The position numbers and the translations under genes are program-made. A stretch of 64,000 bases of DNA from Enterococcus alcedinis. Its GTDB lineage: Bacteria; Bacillota; Bacilli; Lactobacillales; Enterococcaceae. This document shows, piece after piece, positions 1-8,036 of this stretch (positions are counted from its first letter, which is position 1; the number at the start of each line of letters is the position of its first letter). The DNA lies in assembly GCF_014635985.1 (NCBI RefSeq), contig NZ_BMDT01000001.1:469293-533292 (forward strand), read 5' to 3'. The notes under the pieces are model-generated. The model made no database searches, was not told the DNA's origin, and was given only the letters and a program-made list of their open reading frames with translations.

Positions 1-708
1 GGACGCAGATGAAATATCGCCTGGTACAGTGACTGCTTGTGCCTTTAGCTGTTGAGGCCCCGTCAATCGAATCTCTTTGCCGTCTTGTTGAATCTGACCG
101 CCGAATTGTAAAATCATTTCTTCTGTATGATTACGCGATGCTTCTTTTTCAATAATCGTCGTTAACCCTTCTGTCTGTAAGGCAGCAAATAAAATCGCAG
201 ACTTGACTTGTGCGCTAGCAACCGGCATTTCATAAGTCATTGGTTGAAGTTGTGAGGAACCGTGAATCGTAATCGGTGGAAACTCTGTCCCAGCATGACC
301 TGAAATTTCCGCTCCCATCGATTGAAGTGGTAATATTACGCGATTCATGGGTCTTAGGCTTAAGGACTCATCGCCATATAGCACGGTTTCAAAAGGACAA
401 GTGTTTAACATACCCATCATTAGACGAATCGTCGTACCTGAATTTCCCACGTCTAACGCTTGTTTTGGCGCACGTAAGCCTTCAATCCCTTTTCCGTGAA
501 CCGTTATCACATCGCCATCATCTTCAATCGCTACTCCTAACGCTTGAAAGGCGTGCATTGTACTAAAGCAGTCTTCACCTCGTAAAAAGTTTTTGATGGT
601 TGTGGTACCGTGAGCGATTGAGCCAAACATAATACTACGATGCGAGATTGATTTATCTGCTGGCACTTCAATAATGCCTTTTAATGGACTTTTTGAAATG
701 AGTTTCAT
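1..708 (-). CDS. aroA: 3-phosphoshikimate 1-carboxyvinyltransferase (EPSP synthase), 3' end outside window
   Basis: Transfers enolpyruvate from PEP to shikimate-3-phosphate in the cytosol, the sixth shikimate-pathway step. The window holds the first 236 codons, and the frame is open to the left edge. Visible family motifs are DKSISHR near residue 18, GNSGTT at 88-93, VASAQVKSA at about 163-171, NHTE at 193-196 and PGDISSA at about 229-235. The start follows an AGGAGG that overlaps the tyrA stop codon, so translation is probably coupled. It is the last gene seen of the aroE-aroF-aroB-aroC-tyrA-aroA operon; the rest of the protein, and possibly more aro or phe genes, lie beyond position 1. Confidence 0.95.
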   Translation of the reverse strand, partial: MKLISKSPLKGIIEVPADKSISHRSIMFGSIAHGTTTIKNFLRGEDCFSTMHAFQALGVAIEDDGDVITVHGKGIEGLRAPKQALDVGNSGTTIRLMMGMLNTCPFETVLYGDESLSLRPMNRVILPLQSMGAEISGHAGTEFPPITIHGSSQLQPMTYEMPVASAQVKSAILFAALQTEGLTTIIEKEASRNHTEEMILQFGGQIQQDGKEIRLTGPQQLKAQAVTVPGDISSAS

Positions 709-718
709 TTGTTTCCTC

Positions 719-1813
719 CTATTTTATCCAACAACGATACGGCGTGTTTGCGGTAATGAGCTGTTGGCCGATGCATTGGTCCTTTTGATTTTTAAAGCTT
801 AATTGTAAAACACCGATAATTTCTTCTCTCGTTTCTAAAATACGTAAATTAACAAGTGATAAGTTTGCTGTTCCTAATAAGGAAGTCACTTCGCCAATAA
901 TCCCCGGGGAGTCTGGAATATCAATAAATAAATCATAGAAAGCGGGAATACTCCCTTTTTGGTGGATTGGCAGACGTTCGCGTGTATCACGTGCACGTTC
1001 AAAAAAATCGTAAATGGCTGCTGTATTGCCTTGAATTAACCATTCTCTAACAATCGACATGCGCGCTTGCCACTCATCTATTCGCTCGACTAAGACGTCA
1101 TGATTACTTAATAAAATATCGGTCCACATTTGAGGATCCGAGGAAGCAATGCGTGTGATGTCACGAAAACCACCAGCAGCCAATTGTTTGGATCGAGGAT
1201 ACGTTAAATTAAAATGATCGGCTTGATTGACGAGTGCTGCTGCCACGATATGTGGAAAATGACTCAACATTCCGGTAATTTGATCATGTTCACTTGCCGA
1301 CATGGATAAGAATTTCGCGCGTGTGCCTTTTAACAATTCTTTCAAGACGATTTCTTGCTCTGAATCGGCGGATTGAGTGGGTGTTAAAATATAATACGCT
1401 TCTTCGAACAAACGTTCGTCACGTGCTTGAATCCCCGATTTGTGTGAACCCGCCATAGGGTGGCCGCCTACAAAAGTGTAGGGTTGCTGTATCGCAAAAG
1501 AGACGATTTCTTCTTTGGTACTTCCAGTATCTGTTACTAGGACATTTTCACGTAGTGGCAAGGTCGCTAGGGTAGCTAAATAAGTCAGCGATGTTTTTAC
1601 TGGTACCGCTAAAATAATAATGTCCGCTAAGCATGCGGCTTCTTCAAAACTTGCAGAAACGCGATCAACGATGCCTTCTTTCAGAGCCGTTGCTTTTGTT
1701 TCTGCCAAATAATCCCAACCGTACAAAACACAACTTGGATGTGCCCCTTTGATACAGCTGGCTAAAGAGGACCCAATCAGTCCTAAGCCAACGATCAATA
1801 CATTTTTTTGCAT
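719..1813 (-). CDS. tyrA: Prephenate dehydrogenase with C-terminal ACT domain
   Basis: Oxidative decarboxylation of prephenate to 4-hydroxyphenylpyruvate, the tyrosine-specific branch. The 364 residues begin with an NAD-binding fold (GLGLIGSS, residues 9-16). The conserved [12 protein letters not shown] segment lies near residue 120. The last 70 or so residues read as an ACT domain ([11 protein letters not shown]), which usually binds tyrosine for feedback inhibition, as in Bacillus-type TyrA. It lies 17 bases after aroC with its own GGAGG. Its place inside the aro operon fits control by the Tyr/Phe leader peptide upstream of aroE. Confidence 0.95.
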   Translation of the reverse strand: MQKNVLIVGLGLIGSSLASCIKGAHPSCVLYGWDYLAETKATALKEGIVDRVSASFEEAACLADIIILAVPVKTSLTYLATLATLPLRENVLVTDTGSTKEEIVSFAIQQPYTFVGGHPMAGSHKSGIQARDERLFEEAYYILTPTQSADSEQEIVLKELLKGTRAKFLSMSASEHDQITGMLSHFPHIVAAALVNQADHFNLTYPRSKQLAAGGFRDITRIASSDPQMWTDILLSNHDVLVERIDEWQARMSIVREWLIQGNTAAIYDFFERARDTRERLPIHQKGSIPAFYDLFIDIPDSPGIIGEVTSLLGTANLSLVNLRILETREEIIGVLQLSFKNQKDQCIGQQLITANTPYRCWIK

Positions 1814-1830
1814 TTGGTCCTCCCTTTTGA

Positions 1831-2997
1831 TTAATAGTTTTTTACATATTCGCGATATTCTGTCATCGCTTGTGTTAACTCTTCAAAAGAGTCACTTGGG
1901 AATTTATCCAAAATTTCTGCCGCAATGACTGTGGCAACGACACTTTGAGCCACGACACATGCTGCTGGAACAGCCGTACTATCCGAACGCTCAATACTCG
2001 CTTTATAGACTTCTTTCGTATTAATGTCCACACTTTGTAATGGTTTATATAACGTTGGGATTGGCTTCATCACTCCACGGATAACAATTGCTTCCCCGTT
2101 CGTCATTCCACCTTCAAAGCCACCTAAGTTATTACTGCGTCTTGTATAACCTTTGTTTTCATCCCATAAAATTTCATCCATGACTTCTGAACCTGGTAAA
2201 ACGCCCGCTTCAAATCCGACACCAAATTCAACGCCTTTGAAGGCATTAATACTGACCATCGCTTGCGCCAGTTTACCGTCTAATTTTTTATCCCATTGAA
2301 CATAACTACCGAGTCCTGCCGGTACGCCGCCAACTAAGACTTCAACGACACCACCAATTGTGTCACCCTTACGTTTCGTTTCATCAATCAATGCTTTGAT
2401 TTCTTCTTCAACTTGAGGATCCAGTACACGAACTTCAGATGCTTCTGCTCGTTCAAAAATTTCTTTAATCGTTAAACCATCTGGAACCGACGCTTTGATT
2501 CCACCTAACATCGTTACATGACCTGCAACATCAATGTCTAACGCTTTTAATAGCGTTTTGGCAACCGCTCCTACAGCAACGCGCATCGTTGTTTCACGAG
2601 CGGAAGAGCGTTCTAAAACGTTACGTAAATCACGGTGACGGTACTTCATTCCACCAACTAGATCTGCGTGTCCTGGTCTAGGACGAACGACTTGGCGTAA
2701 GGTACGCTTTTTATCTTCCACATCTTCAATACTCATTACTGTCCGCCAGTTCTTCCAATCATCATTTTCAACGCATAAAGTAATCGGTGAACCTAATGTT
2801 TTTCCATGTCGAACGCCCGAAGTAATACGAACTTTGTCCTTTTCAATTAACATTCTTCCGCCCCGTCCGTAACCGGTTTGGCGTCGGAAAAGCTCCGCGT
2901 TAATATCTTCAGCTGTTAATGGTAATCCAGCTGGAATTCCCTCAATAATTGTTGTTAATTCTGGTCCGTGTGATTCTCCTGCAGTAATGTAGCGCAT
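1831..2997 (-). CDS. aroC: Chorismate synthase
   Basis: FMN-dependent trans-elimination of phosphate from EPSP to give chorismate, the branch point to Phe, Tyr, Trp and folate. At 388 residues it has the family length. Visible motifs are GESHGP near residue 8, [20 protein letters not shown] and [20 protein letters not shown] precedes the ATG. It sits between aroB and tyrA with short gaps, so it is part of the same transcript. Confidence 0.97.
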   Translation of the reverse strand: MRYITAGESHGPELTTIIEGIPAGLPLTAEDINAELFRRQTGYGRGGRMLIEKDKVRITSGVRHGKTLGSPITLCVENDDWKNWRTVMSIEDVEDKKRTLRQVVRPRPGHADLVGGMKYRHRDLRNVLERSSARETTMRVAVGAVAKTLLKALDIDVAGHVTMLGGIKASVPDGLTIKEIFERAEASEVRVLDPQVEEEIKALIDETKRKGDTIGGVVEVLVGGVPAGLGSYVQWDKKLDGKLAQAMVSINAFKGVEFGVGFEAGVLPGSEVMDEILWDENKGYTRRSNNLGGFEGGMTNGEAIVIRGVMKPIPTLYKPLQSVDINTKEVYKASIERSDSTAVPAACVVAQSVVATVIAAEILDKFPSDSFEELTQAMTEYREYVKNY

Positions 2998-3016
2998 ACC
3001 TAAATCCCCCTTTTAT

Positions 3017-4081
3017 TTATGAACGAATATAATCGCGAATTTCCTCAATTGGAATGACTTTAATTTTTGCTTGTCCGATCTGTTCAAGTAAAATAATTTT
3101 TAGTTGTTTGCCTCGTGCTTTTTTATCGTGTGTAACAGCCTGATAAATCGCCTCTTTTTGTTCTTCAATCGCTTGGTATTTGGTTGGTAAGTGAAAACGT
3201 GTCAGCATCGCTTCTAATTGCTTTGTTGTCCCGCTTGGTGTGAGACCTAAAGCTTCTGCTTGGCTATTCATGAGCATCATACCGATTGCAACAGCTTCAC
3301 CGTGGCTCACGACCCCATAGCCAGCCGTATTTTCAATTCCATGGCCGATTGTATGCCCAAAGTTGAGTAGCAAACGGCTGCCGTGGTCGAATTCATCTTC
3401 TTCAACGACGACTTTTTTGACATGCAACGCCAGAGGAATGACTTCCTCTGCACGTGCAAGTAATTCAAATTCATCTTTCATTGTTTCAAGCAATGTCCAA
3501 AGTTTTTTGTCTGCAATCGCACCGGCTTTCACGACTTCAGCAATGCCTTCTCTTAACCGACGATTATCTAACGTCTTCAATGTCTCTGGATCAATGAGTA
3601 CCCCTTCTGGTTGAGAGAAGGTTCCTACCAGATTTTTTGCATTGTGCGTATTGACTGCTGTTTTTCCACCAATACTTGAATCAACTTGCGCGAGTAACGT
3701 CGTTGGAATTTGCAAGAAATGTAAGCCACGCATATACGTTGAGGCCACAAAACCTGCTAAATCTCCGATGACACCACCACCTAAAGCGATAATGCCATCA
3801 CTTCTTGTATACCCGGCTTCTGCCAGTTGGTCATAAAGGAGGGTCGCTTGGGATAAAGACTTACTGGCTTCGCCTGCTGGAACAACGAATAAATCAGCTT
3901 CAAAACCCTCTAAGAGTAATTGTTCTTTGACTTGTTCACCGTAAAGTCCGACAACGTTGCTATCTGTAATGATAGCGACTTTTTGTGGTAGCCATAAGTT
4001 TTTGACCCATTGTCCGACGCTGGCTAATGATCCTTTTTTGATAAGAATCTCATATGTATGATTTGTAAGTTGTATTTTCAT
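3017..4081 (-). CDS. aroB: 3-dehydroquinate synthase
   Basis: Converts DAHP to 3-dehydroquinate with NAD and a divalent metal, the second shikimate step. The chosen start gives 354 residues beginning MKIQLTNH. The open frame runs upstream into aroF, but this ATG has AAAGGA at good spacing and lies just after the aroF stop. Visible motifs are GGGVIGDLAGF and a metal-binding HTIGHGIE segment. It lies between aroF and aroC in the operon. Confidence 0.95.
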   Translation of the reverse strand: MKIQLTNHTYEILIKKGSLASVGQWVKNLWLPQKVAIITDSNVVGLYGEQVKEQLLLEGFEADLFVVPAGEASKSLSQATLLYDQLAEAGYTRSDGIIALGGGVIGDLAGFVASTYMRGLHFLQIPTTLLAQVDSSIGGKTAVNTHNAKNLVGTFSQPEGVLIDPETLKTLDNRRLREGIAEVVKAGAIADKKLWTLLETMKDEFELLARAEEVIPLALHVKKVVVEEDEFDHGSRLLLNFGHTIGHGIENTAGYGVVSHGEAVAIGMMLMNSQAEALGLTPSGTTKQLEAMLTRFHLPTKYQAIEEQKEAIYQAVTHDKKARGKQLKIILLEQIGQAKIKVIPIEEIRDYIRS

Positions 4082-4097
4082 CCCAAACATTCCTTTG

Positions 4098-5126
4098 TTA
4101 GTTATTTTCGATTTGACGAATCGTTTGCATCGCATCAACTAAGACATCGACTTCTTTCATCATCTTCAAGTAATTTTTTTCATTTAATGATTGTGGACCA
4201 TCTGACCAAGCATTGGCTGGATCTGGGTGAATCTCAACAATCATACCGTCTGCGCCTGCTGCAACACCGGCACGTGCCATTGGTGATACTAAGTCCCAAA
4301 CACCCGTTCCGTGACTTGGATCAACAATAATTGGGAAGTGACTCATTTTTTTAATAATTGGCACGGCACTTAAATCAAACGTGTTACGTGTTGCTGTTTC
4401 GTATGTGCGAATCCCACGTTCGATGAAGATTACTGGGCTTTTTTCTTCAACAGCAATGTATTCTGCCGCATTTAACCACTCATCAATCGTTCCTGAAATC
4501 CCACGTTTTAAGCCGATTGGTTTACCTGTTTTACCAACAGCTGATAACAATTTGTAGTTTTGCATGTTACGTGCACCGATTTGAATAATATCTGTGTATT
4601 TAGCAACTAAATCAATGTGCGCTTCATCCATCACTTCGGTAATGACTTTTAAGCCAAATTCATCTGCTGCTTGACGCATGATGATTAATCCTTCTTCTTC
4701 TAACCCTTGGAAAGCGTATGGCGATGTACGAGGTTTGAATGCACCCCCACGTAAAATTTGAGCGCCTCCTGCTTTAGCCATACGAGCACTTTCACGAATT
4801 TGATCTAGTCCTTCAACCGAACACGGACCAGCCATTGTTACGAAGCTACCATCACCAATTTTGACACCATCCACATCAACGACTGTGTCATCTGGGTGGA
4901 ATTCACGTGAACTTAATTTGTATGTATTACTAATACGAACGGTTTTATCAACACCTTCGTAACTGCGGAATGCGATATCTTGAACAGAGCGAGTATCGCC
5001 TAATAGACCGATAACGACTTGCTCGCTTCCTGTATTTAATTGGTAGTCTAAACCGCTGTCCTTAATTCTTTTTACCACTGTTTCAATTTGTGTATTTGTA
5101 GCTCCTGGTTTCATAATAACGATCAT
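4098..5126 (-). CDS. aroF: 3-deoxy-7-phosphoheptulonate synthase (DAHP synthase, AroF / type I-beta)
   Basis: Condenses PEP and erythrose-4-phosphate, the committing step of the shikimate pathway. The 342 residues hold an N-terminal ferredoxin-like domain of about 80 residues and then a TIM barrel with AGPCSVEG, LRGGAFKPRTSPY and DPSHGTG. The N-terminal domain is the allosteric module in the I-beta class. There is no fused chorismate mutase. The SD is a modest AGGA. It is the second gene of the operon, after aroE. Confidence 0.95.
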   Translation of the reverse strand: MIVIMKPGATNTQIETVVKRIKDSGLDYQLNTGSEQVVIGLLGDTRSVQDIAFRSYEGVDKTVRISNTYKLSSREFHPDDTVVDVDGVKIGDGSFVTMAGPCSVEGLDQIRESARMAKAGGAQILRGGAFKPRTSPYAFQGLEEEGLIIMRQAADEFGLKVITEVMDEAHIDLVAKYTDIIQIGARNMQNYKLLSAVGKTGKPIGLKRGISGTIDEWLNAAEYIAVEEKSPVIFIERGIRTYETATRNTFDLSAVPIIKKMSHFPIIVDPSHGTGVWDLVSPMARAGVAAGADGMIVEIHPDPANAWSDGPQSLNEKNYLKMMKEVDVLVDAMQTIRQIENN

Positions 5127-5158
5127 TTATAATTCCTACTTTCTTTTTATGTTTGTTT

Positions 5159-6031
5159 TTATTTTAATAATGCTTCTTTTACCAATTCTACAGGCATCGT
5201 TTGATTGGTCCATAGCTCAAATGCAACGGCGCCTTGATGGATCAGCATCCCAAGACCATTCATTGTTTTGGCTCCTGTTTTCTTGGCCTCTTTTAGTAAT
5301 TTTGTTTCAGCTGGGTGATAAATAATATCACTTACCGCTAGATCTGCTCGTAGATCACTAATTTGAATCATCGGGATTTGATCTTCTAACTCACCCATGC
5401 CAACGTTCGTACCATTAATTAAAAGGCAACTACGCTGACAAGCTTCGGTGATTGCGACTTGATTTGTAGACTCAATTAAGTTTATCTGGCAAGTCGTTTG
5501 TTTCTGTATTTCTTTGATTTTTTGTGCCATTTTTGTAAAATTCGCACTTTTCCGACTAATAATGTGAATCGTTTGGACGCCATCCAATGCAGCTTGGCAA
5601 ATAATTGCTGTTGCGGCACCACCTGCACCTAATACCGTGATTTCTTTATCGCGAATATCAAGCGCTAGTTCTTCTAGGCTTCGCATAAAGCCAATTCCAT
5701 CGGTATTATGTCCTATCAACTTTCCTTCTTGATTCACCACTGTATTGACCGCACCAATTAACCGTGCACCAGTTGATAGTTCATCGAGTAAAGGTAAGAC
5801 CGCTTGTTTATGTGGCATGGAGAGGTTGACTCCCAATAATCCTAGGCTACGAATCGCCTCGATACTTCCTAATAAGTTTTCTGGAAGTACGTCGAAAGCA
5901 AGATAACGAGCATCAATCCCACGGTTTTCAAAAGCCAAGTTGTGCATTTTTGGAGAAATACTATGACGAGCTGGACTAGCAAAAAAACCAACGAGTCGTG
6001 TTTCTCCAGAGATTTCAATTTTTTTTGTCAT
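5159..6031 (-). CDS. aroE: Shikimate dehydrogenase
   Basis: NADPH-dependent reduction of 3-dehydroshikimate to shikimate. The 290 residues show the N-terminal substrate motif SPARHSISPKMHN, the catalytic-Lys segment NLSMPHK, NTDGIGF, and the nucleotide-binding GAGGAATAI. It is the first structural gene of the aro operon. Its GGAGG lies just after the U-run of the leader terminator, so its expression should depend on readthrough. No aroD or aroK is in the window. Confidence 0.95.
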   Translation of the reverse strand: MTKKIEISGETRLVGFFASPARHSISPKMHNLAFENRGIDARYLAFDVLPENLLGSIEAIRSLGLLGVNLSMPHKQAVLPLLDELSTGARLIGAVNTVVNQEGKLIGHNTDGIGFMRSLEELALDIRDKEITVLGAGGAATAIICQAALDGVQTIHIISRKSANFTKMAQKIKEIQKQTTCQINLIESTNQVAITEACQRSCLLINGTNVGMGELEDQIPMIQISDLRADLAVSDIIYHPAETKLLKEAKKTGAKTMNGLGMLIHQGAVAFELWTNQTMPVELVKEALLK

Positions 6032-6050
6032 TTCATTCCTCCAATCGAAT

Positions 6051-6095
6051 AAAAAAGATGCCTACTGTAAATGAAACATCTACAGTAGGCATCTT
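6051..6095 (-). terminator. Attenuator terminator of the aro operon leader
   Basis: A 15-bp perfect stem (6081-6095 with 6055-6069), an 11-base loop and a run of U lie 20 bases upstream of aroE. The 5' arm can instead pair with 6130-6141, which would break the terminator. The position between leader peptide and aroE makes it an attenuator. It would also stop transcripts arriving from the upstream ABC transporter genes, which have no terminator of their own. Confidence 0.9.
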
Positions 6096-6239
6096 ACACT
6101 CCCGTTAAGAGTATAATAAAATATAAAAAGCCACTATAGATATTCAATCATCTACGGCGGCTGTAATTACATTACAAATTCCCCTAGCCATCATAGATAC
6201 AAACGCTGCGTTTGCATCCATAATTACATGAACACAAAC
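6051..6239 (-). promoter_or_regulatory. Seven-strand attenuator relay between the aro leader peptide and aroE
   Basis: Read on the minus strand, the strands are: S1 6239-6228 (directly after the leader stop), S2 6221-6208, S3 6206-6186, S4 6162-6150, S5 6141-6129, S6 6095-6078 and S7 6069-6055. Pairings seen by eye are S1:S2 (12 bp with three G-U), S2:S3 (about 14 bp), S3:S4 (12 of 13), S4:S5 (12 of 13), S5:S6 (12 bp, one bulge) and S6:S7 (terminator). They are mutually exclusive neighbours. A ribosome at the stop codon masks S1 and leads to S2:S3, S4:S5, S6:S7 (off). A ribosome stalled earlier leaves S1:S2, S3:S4, S5:S6 (on). The pairings are visible; the mechanism is inferred. Confidence 0.8.
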
Positions 6240-6296
6240 CTACCTAAAATAGCTAAAGTAATAATTATTCAGTTGTGGTTGTTGTACGTTTAACAT
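6240..6296 (-). CDS. Aromatic leader peptide (Tyr/Phe-rich, 18 codons)
   Basis: Encodes MLNVQQPQLNNYYFSYFR. Five of the last seven residues are Tyr or Phe, and they lie just before the first pairing strand of the attenuator. GGAG precedes the ATG at proper spacing, and a consensus promoter lies 36 bases upstream of the ATG. It is too short for ordinary gene calling. Position, codon content and the downstream alternative hairpins together point to ribosome-mediated attenuation of the aro operon by charged tRNA-Tyr and tRNA-Phe. Translation has not been shown. Confidence 0.85.
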   Translation of the reverse strand: MLNVQQPQLNNYYFSYFR

Positions 6297-6331
6297 AGCA
6301 ATCGCTCCAAACTGTTTTAATATATGAGCTT

Positions 6332-6360
6332 AGTATAGGAGTTTGATGAGAGATTGTCAA
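6332..6360 (-). promoter_or_regulatory. Promoter of the aro operon
   Basis: TTGACA (6360-6355), a 17-base spacer and TATACT (6337-6332) on the minus strand: a near-consensus sigma-A promoter. It starts a leader transcript that opens with the Tyr/Phe peptide. The -35 box lies between the arms of a 10-bp inverted repeat, noted separately. Confidence 0.9.
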
Positions 6361-6378
6361 CACCTTTTTCATCAAACT
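6340..6378. repeat. 10-bp inverted repeat flanking the aro -35 box
   Basis: AGTTTGATGA at 6340-6349 and its exact reverse complement at 6369-6378 are 19 bases apart. One arm falls in the promoter spacer and the other just upstream of the -35 box, next to the stop codon of the transporter ATPase gene. There is no U-run after it in either direction, so it is not an intrinsic terminator. It may be an operator; no regulator is identified. Confidence 0.5.
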
Positions 6379-6379
6379 T

Positions 6380-7147
6380 TTAAAAAATAATTTCTTCAAA
6401 AAAATGAAGGAGGTCGGTTAATGTCAGTTTTTCTTTTTCTTTTTGATCTAAATCCTTAATAATCTGACCTTTTTGTAGCAGTATCAAACGGTTTCCGTAT
6501 TTTAGTGCATCTTCCATTCGATGAGTAATCATCAGGCAAGTTAAGTTTTCTTCTCTGATTTTTTGATCGGTAATTCGCATTAATTGTGTCGCTGTTTTAG
6601 GATCTAGTGCCGCAGTATGCTCATCCAATAACAACAGTTCTGGTTTTTTTAAAGTTGCCATCAACAAACTAAGCGCTTGTCTTTGACCACCTGATAAATG
6701 CCCCGTAGGTGTATCTAGATGATTTTCTAAGCCGTTACCAATTGTTTGACATAATTCAAAATAAAAAGGTTTTTGTTGCTTAATTTGTCGTAAACGCAAA
6801 CCTCTTTTTTCACCACGTTTTTGTGCCAAAAAGAGGTTTTCAGCAACTGTCATACGGGGCGCTGTTCCCATTTTAGGATCTTGAAAGACACGAGCAATGG
6901 AGGTAGCTCTTTTTTCTTCCGACAATCCAGTGATGTCTTGGCCTCGTAGCAATACTTGACCTTGGGTTACGTCCAACGTACCTGCAATGCTATTGAACAA
7001 CGTACTCTTTCCCGCACCGTTGCCTCCTAAGACGGTAATGAAATCGCCTGGATTAATCGTTAAATTGACCGCATCAAGTAAGACTTTTTGTTCCTTTGGT
7101 CCATTACTAATCGTTTTAGTCACATTTTTTAATTCTAGAATACTCAT
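6380..7147 (-). CDS. trpZ: ABC transporter ATPase of a predicted tryptophan importer (TrpZ type)
   Basis: ATP-hydrolysing subunit of the importer formed with the next two genes upstream. The 255 residues show Walker A GGNGAGKST at 41-49, the signature LSGGQRQ near 152, Walker B LLLLDEHTAALD and the switch histidine in MITHR. The start codon overlaps the permease stop (ATGA), implying coupled translation. The family is the small importer class with PF04392 solute-binding proteins (COG1101). The Trp leader peptide upstream of the operon argues for tryptophan as substrate. No terminator follows before the aro leader. Confidence 0.8.
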   Translation of the reverse strand: MSILELKNVTKTISNGPKEQKVLLDAVNLTINPGDFITVLGGNGAGKSTLFNSIAGTLDVTQGQVLLRGQDITGLSEEKRATSIARVFQDPKMGTAPRMTVAENLFLAQKRGEKRGLRLRQIKQQKPFYFELCQTIGNGLENHLDTPTGHLSGGQRQALSLLMATLKKPELLLLDEHTAALDPKTATQLMRITDQKIREENLTCLMITHRMEDALKYGNRLILLQKGQIIKDLDQKEKEKLTLTDLLHFFEEIIF

Positions 7148-8034
7148 TTCGCTGCACCTCCTTTTTCAAAACTTGTTTTCAGTTGTAATTTTTCTTTAAA
7201 ACGTGGAATTAATAAGCATAACGTTAAAATAATCGCTGAAAATAGCTTTAAGTAAGTCGTATCAAATCCTAAACGAATAACTAATAAAATCAATAATTGA
7301 TAAATAATACTACCCACGACAATCGCAGCCAGGCGTTCAAAGAAGGTTAACTCTCCAAATAGCACTTCGCCAATAATAATAGAGGCAAGTCCAATCACAA
7401 TTACGCCAATGCCTTTACTCACATCTGCATAACCATCATTTTGCGCAATCAGTGCGCCACTTAACGCAATCACACCATTGGATAATACTAGACCAATAAT
7501 CTTCATACGATCCGTTGGAATCCCCAAAGAGCGAGCCATAACTTCATTATCACCTGTCGCAATATAAGCTTGACCAAATTCGGTATTAAAGAAGTAGTAT
7601 AAGAAACCCACAATTAAACTAACAGCAATCAACCCTAATAAAATGGTATCGAAATTTTCAGGAATACTACCGTTGCGAAAACTGTCTAATAGGTTCGGTT
7701 GGTTCAACAATGAAAGCGTAGGACGTTTCATCACATAAAGCATGACCGCATTAAGTGCTGACATGACTAAAATTCCCGATAAAATGACAGGAATTTTCCC
7801 TTTTGTATAAAGCAAACCAGTCACGAGTCCAGCTAACATTCCGGCAACAATCGCAAGCATGGTCGCAAGAATGGGTGGGACACCAGCCACGATACTCGCA
7901 ACACAGACTGCTCCTCCTAACGGAAAAGAGCCCTCCGTTGTCATATCGGGAAAATTTAAAATCCGATATGTCATAAAAATACCTAGACCTAAAATCCCCC
8001 ATAATAAGCCTTGACCAATCGATGAAAATATCAT
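7144..8034 (-). CDS. trpY: ABC transporter permease of a predicted tryptophan importer (TrpY type)
   Basis: Integral membrane subunit of 296 residues with about eight hydrophobic segments. The opening segment (GILGLGIFMTYRILNFPDMTTEGSF) is typical of the COG4120 permease family that pairs with PF04392 binding proteins. It lies two bases after the binding-protein gene and overlaps the ATPase gene by four. Substrate assignment rests on the upstream two-Trp leader peptide and on the resemblance to streptococcal trpXYZ gene order. Confidence 0.8.
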   Translation of the reverse strand: MIFSSIGQGLLWGILGLGIFMTYRILNFPDMTTEGSFPLGGAVCVASIVAGVPPILATMLAIVAGMLAGLVTGLLYTKGKIPVILSGILVMSALNAVMLYVMKRPTLSLLNQPNLLDSFRNGSIPENFDTILLGLIAVSLIVGFLYYFFNTEFGQAYIATGDNEVMARSLGIPTDRMKIIGLVLSNGVIALSGALIAQNDGYADVSKGIGVIVIGLASIIIGEVLFGELTFFERLAAIVVGSIIYQLLILLVIRLGFDTTYLKLFSAIILTLCLLIPRFKEKLQLKTSFEKGGAAK

Positions 8035-8036
8035 TT

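Noticed and set aside
276-566. Plus-strand open frame of 96 codons
   Set aside because: Antisense to aroA, whose own frame reads through with all family motifs; no SD.
1405-1418. A perfect SOS box, CGAACAAACGTTCG, inside tyrA
   Set aside because: It lies deep in a coding region with no promoter nearby and is explained by the codons for DERLFEE. Probably chance, though it could titrate LexA.
6032-6379. A T-box riboswitch expected upstream of the aro operon
   Set aside because: No UGGN-containing T-box sequence or Stem I motifs are present; the leader peptide and strand relay account for the region.
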